From Cyanobium sp. T1B-Tous (GTDB lineage Bacteria; Cyanobacteriota; Cyanobacteriia; PCC-6307; Cyanobiaceae): 64,000 nucleotides of DNA. The notes under the pieces are model-generated. The model was not told the DNA's origin, did no database searches, and was given only the letters and a program-made list of their open reading frames with translations. Position 1 is the first letter of the stretch. Each line of letters begins with the position of its first letter. Both the position numbers and the translations under genes were made by a program. Below are positions 61,737 to 64,000 of this stretch, piece by piece. The stretch lies in NCBI RefSeq assembly GCF_024345475.1, contig NZ_JAGQBE010000004.1, forward strand, positions 23,548 to 87,547, in the 5' to 3' direction.

Positions 61737-63143
61737 ATGGCCGAGCTGGCTCCCCATCCCGTCGGTCACCCCCTGCGCGGAGGCGTGGCCGGCTTCGGCA
61801 CCGATGGCATCCGCGGCCGCGTGGGCACCCAGGTGAGTCCAGCCCTGGCGATGCAGGTGGGGTTCTGGTGCGGCCAGGTGCTGCCGCCGGGTGCGCCGGT
61901 GCTGATCGGCACGGATTCCCGCAGCAGTGGCCCGATGCTGGTGGCGGCGTTGACGGCCGGCCTTACCGCGGCGGGCCGCGAGGTGTGGACCCTGGGCCTC
62001 TGCCCTACCCCGGCCATCCCGGGGGCGATCCGGCGCCTGGGGGCGGCCGGTGGGCTGATGGTGTCCGCCAGCCACAATCCCCCCCATGACAACGGCATCA
62101 AGGTGTTCGGCCCCTCCGGCGCCAAGTTGAGCCGGGGCCAGCAGCAGGCGATTGAGGCGGGTCTCCAGGGTGTGGGGGGCGGCTCGGCCCTGGGAGCTTC
62201 GGGTGGTTTCAGCGGTACCGGTGTCGTCTGCGAGCGCCACGACCTGATCGCCGACTATCAAAAGGCCCTCGTGGCCAGCGTGATGGGGCGGCGCCTCGAG
62301 GGTTGCCGCATCGTGCTTGACCTCTGCTGGGGCTCGGCGACGGCCTGCGGCGAGGCGGTCTTCCGCGCCCTCGGCGCTGAGCTCACCGTGCTGCATGGCC
62401 AGCCCGATGGCGGGCGCATCAACGTGGGCTGCGGCAGCACCCACCTGGAGCCCCTGCGGCAAGCCGTGCTCGAGAAGGGGGCCACCATGGGCTTCGCCTT
62501 TGATGGCGATGCCGATCGGATGCTGGCCGTGGATGGCCGGGGCCGGGTGGTCGACGGCGACCAGATCCTCTATCTCTGGGGGTCGTCGCTCCTGGCCGAT
62601 GGCCAGCTGCCGGCCAACCGCATCGTGGCCACCGTGATGTCCAATCTCGGTTTCGAGCGGGCCTGGCAGGCCAAGGGCGGCGTGCTGGAGCGCACCGCCG
62701 TGGGGGATCAGTACGTGCACCAGGCGATGGAGCAGATGGGGGCCGGGCTCGGCGGCGAGCAGTCGGGCCATATCCTTTCGGCGCGCCACGGCATGAGCGG
62801 CGATGGACTGCTCACCGCCCTGCAGGTGGCCACCCTGCTGCACCGCTCCGGCCAGAGCCTGGCGGACTGGATGGACAGCAGCTTCCAGCCCTATCCCCAG
62901 ACCCTGGTGAACGTGACGGTTCCCGACCGTCAGCGGCGCCAGCAGTGGCAGCAGTGCGAACCGCTCCGGCAGGCCGTGGCCGCGGCTGAGGCGGCCATGG
63001 ATGGCTGTGGCCGGGTGTTGGTGCGGGCCAGTGGCACTGAGCCTCTCCTTCGGGTGATGGTGGAGGCGGCGGAGCAGCAAATGGTCGACCATTGGGCCGC
63101 CCAGCTGGCCGCCGAGGCGGAGCTGCATCTCAACGCCGCCTAG
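61737..63143 (+). CDS. glmM: Phosphoglucosamine mutase
   Basis: GlmM (468 aa) converts glucosamine-6-phosphate to glucosamine-1-phosphate for UDP-GlcNAc, hence peptidoglycan and lipid A. Motifs: FGTDGIRGRVGTQVSPALAM, MVSASHNPPHDNGIKVFGP (phosphoserine), GFAFDGDADRMLAVD (metal loop), GGEQSGHILSARHGMSGDG (amino-sugar loop) and VRASGTEPLLRVMVE. Convergent with the kinase-like gene after one base. Confidence 0.96.
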   Translation: MAELAPHPVGHPLRGGVAGFGTDGIRGRVGTQVSPALAMQVGFWCGQVLPPGAPVLIGTDSRSSGPMLVAALTAGLTAAGREVWTLGLCPTPAIPGAIRRLGAAGGLMVSASHNPPHDNGIKVFGPSGAKLSRGQQQAIEAGLQGVGGGSALGASGGFSGTGVVCERHDLIADYQKALVASVMGRRLEGCRIVLDLCWGSATACGEAVFRALGAELTVLHGQPDGGRINVGCGSTHLEPLRQAVLEKGATMGFAFDGDADRMLAVDGRGRVVDGDQILYLWGSSLLADGQLPANRIVATVMSNLGFERAWQAKGGVLERTAVGDQYVHQAMEQMGAGLGGEQSGHILSARHGMSGDGLLTALQVATLLHRSGQSLADWMDSSFQPYPQTLVNVTVPDRQRRQQWQQCEPLRQAVAAAEAAMDGCGRVLVRASGTEPLLRVMVEAAEQQMVDHWAAQLAAEAELHLNAA

Positions 63144-63144
63144 A

Positions 63145-64000
63145 TCAGGCGTTGTTGAGGCAGTCGCGGGCCAGGCTGAGGGCGCCGCTGCAGGCATCCC
63201 CCGCCGGGGTCAGCAGCTGGGCTCCGGGGCAGAGGTTCTCCAGGTTGGCGGCCAGCCGGCTGCGTAGCAGCTCCAGGTGCTCGAGTGCACCGCCCATGGG
63301 CCACACAGGCGGGGCGGCGAGCTCCAGGTGCTGGGTGATGGCTGCCACCATGCGCGCCAGGGCTAGGGCGGAGCGCTCCACGACCGCAGCTGCCGCCGCA
63401 TCGTCCTCAGCGGCGGCGGCCACCACCAGAGGAGCGAGTCGGGCAAAGCCTGCGGGCCCGAAGTCAGGTGCGACCACCAGGGCTTTGATGGTCTGGGCGG
63501 CTTGGGGGTCGTCGGCTGCCAGGCCCAACCCGGCCCAGAGGCGGGCGCGCAGGGGTGATTCCGGTTGGCGGCCATCGGCCATCTCCAGGCTCAGGGCCAG
63601 GCCATCGCGTCCCAGGTCCATGGCCGATCCGGCTCCGTCGAGCAGCCAGCCCCAGCCGGCACAGCGGTGTTCCACCCCGGCCGCATTGCGGCCAACGGCA
63701 ATGGTGCCCGTGCCGCTGATCACGACAATCCCTGCGCGGTGATGACCCATCGCACCTCGCAGGGCGGTGCGTTCATCGCCGGTGACCACCACGTTCTGCA
63801 TGGCGAGGCCGAGGGCTTCCGATGCCAGCCTCTGGGCCGCCGCCTGCACCGGGCTGCCCACCTCAATGCCACTCGCCCCAATGGCGGCTGCCAGCAGCTC
63901 ACCTTGGGCCTGGAGGTGCCCGCAGGCGTCGTCGAGGCTGGCTTGCAGGGCCCGGCGGAAGCGGCTGGGGCCGTCGGGGGCGGCCCGGTGGCACACCCCC
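63145..64000 (-). CDS. N-acetylglucosamine kinase-like (BadF/BadG ATPase family), partial
   Basis: ASKHA-fold sugar kinase-like protein, about 285 codons visible; the frame stays open at the right edge, so the N-terminal phosphate-binding segment is outside. Visible motifs: VVTGDERTALRGAMG, IVVISGTGTIAVGRNAAG (phosphate 2 loop), CAGWGWLLDGAGSAMDLGRD and PPVWPMGGALEHLELL (adenosine-binding region). This pattern fits GlcNAc kinase/BadF-type ATPases and would suit a cell-wall sugar salvage role beside glmM. The substrate is an inference. Confidence 0.83.
   Translation of the reverse strand, partial: GVCHRAAPDGPSRFRRALQASLDDACGHLQAQGELLAAAIGASGIEVGSPVQAAAQRLASEALGLAMQNVVVTGDERTALRGAMGHHRAGIVVISGTGTIAVGRNAAGVEHRCAGWGWLLDGAGSAMDLGRDGLALSLEMADGRQPESPLRARLWAGLGLAADDPQAAQTIKALVVAPDFGPAGFARLAPLVVAAAAEDDAAAAAVVERSALALARMVAAITQHLELAAPPVWPMGGALEHLELLRSRLAANLENLCPGAQLLTPAGDACSGALSLARDCLNNA

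Overview
The window is a gene-dense, G+C-rich stretch of a cyanobacterial chromosome. The photosystem II genes (psbE, psbF, psbL, psbJ, psbK, psbI, psbN, psbH), the NDH-1 genes ndhC-ndhK-ndhJ, ntcA and many cyanobacteria-only small families (DUF3155, DUF3181, DUF3146, DUF3084, DUF4079, DUF1997) leave little doubt. The high G+C and the pairing psbK-tgt, psbN/psbH, ntcA-cobO-like-dcd-thyX point to an alpha-picocyanobacterium of the Cyanobium / Synechococcus subcluster 5.2 kind. That last step is inference. I saw no insertion sequence, prophage, CRISPR array or integrase.

Layout. 1-3.2 kb: MlaD/MlaF lipid-trafficking ABC genes and a YvcK/CofD-like factor. 3.2-7.4 kb: ndhCKJ on the minus strand, then the photosystem II assembly block rubredoxin-ycf48-psbEFLJ closed by a terminator. 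7.5-14.9 kb: a tightly overlapping lipid A / LPS block (DUF374 acyltransferase, Kdo-type transferase, lpxK, lpxB, MsbA-like exporter) running into a carotenoid oxygenase. 14.9-20.3 kb: rdgB, phosphoglucomutase, a TM0106-type nuclease, a YgfZ-like protein and pyrE. 20.3-27.3 kb: a secreted protein, tRNA-Met, a CNNM/CBS protein, a Gfo/Idh/MocA oxidoreductase, a very large phosphorylase-kinase alpha/beta-like protein and a WecG/TagA glycosyltransferase.

27.3-31.4 kb: psbK, tgt, cobS, a histidine kinase, then a 436-base gene-free region rich in hairpins, then DUF3155. 31.4-39.5 kb: esterase, purH, DUF4079, DUF1997, ispH, sfsA, murJ and three small genes. 39.5-48.1 kb: tRNA-Arg, glyA, a WecA/MraY-type transferase, cinA, leuC-leuD and an LptD-like protein. 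48.3-52 kb: psbI, a GH38 alpha-mannosidase and divergent psbN/psbH. 52-57.9 kb: tatA with a repeat tail, pth, small conserved genes, ntcA with a good candidate NtcA-activated promoter, a CobO-like protein with a degenerate P-loop, dcd and thyX. 57.9-64 kb: TxlA-like thioredoxin, NIL-ferredoxin, a soluble-type lytic transglycosylase, glmM and the start-truncated N-acetylglucosamine-kinase-like gene.

Themes: photosystem II biogenesis is scattered over four loci (5-7, 27, 48 and 51 kb), and a large share of the rest builds the envelope (Mla, lipid A/LPS, LptD, MurJ, Slt, GlmM, WecA- and WecG-type enzymes). Genes are packed closely: stop/start overlaps of 1-8 bases within operons and repeated 3-prime overlaps between convergent genes. 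Start sites were often chosen inside longer open frames, and this is stated for each gene.
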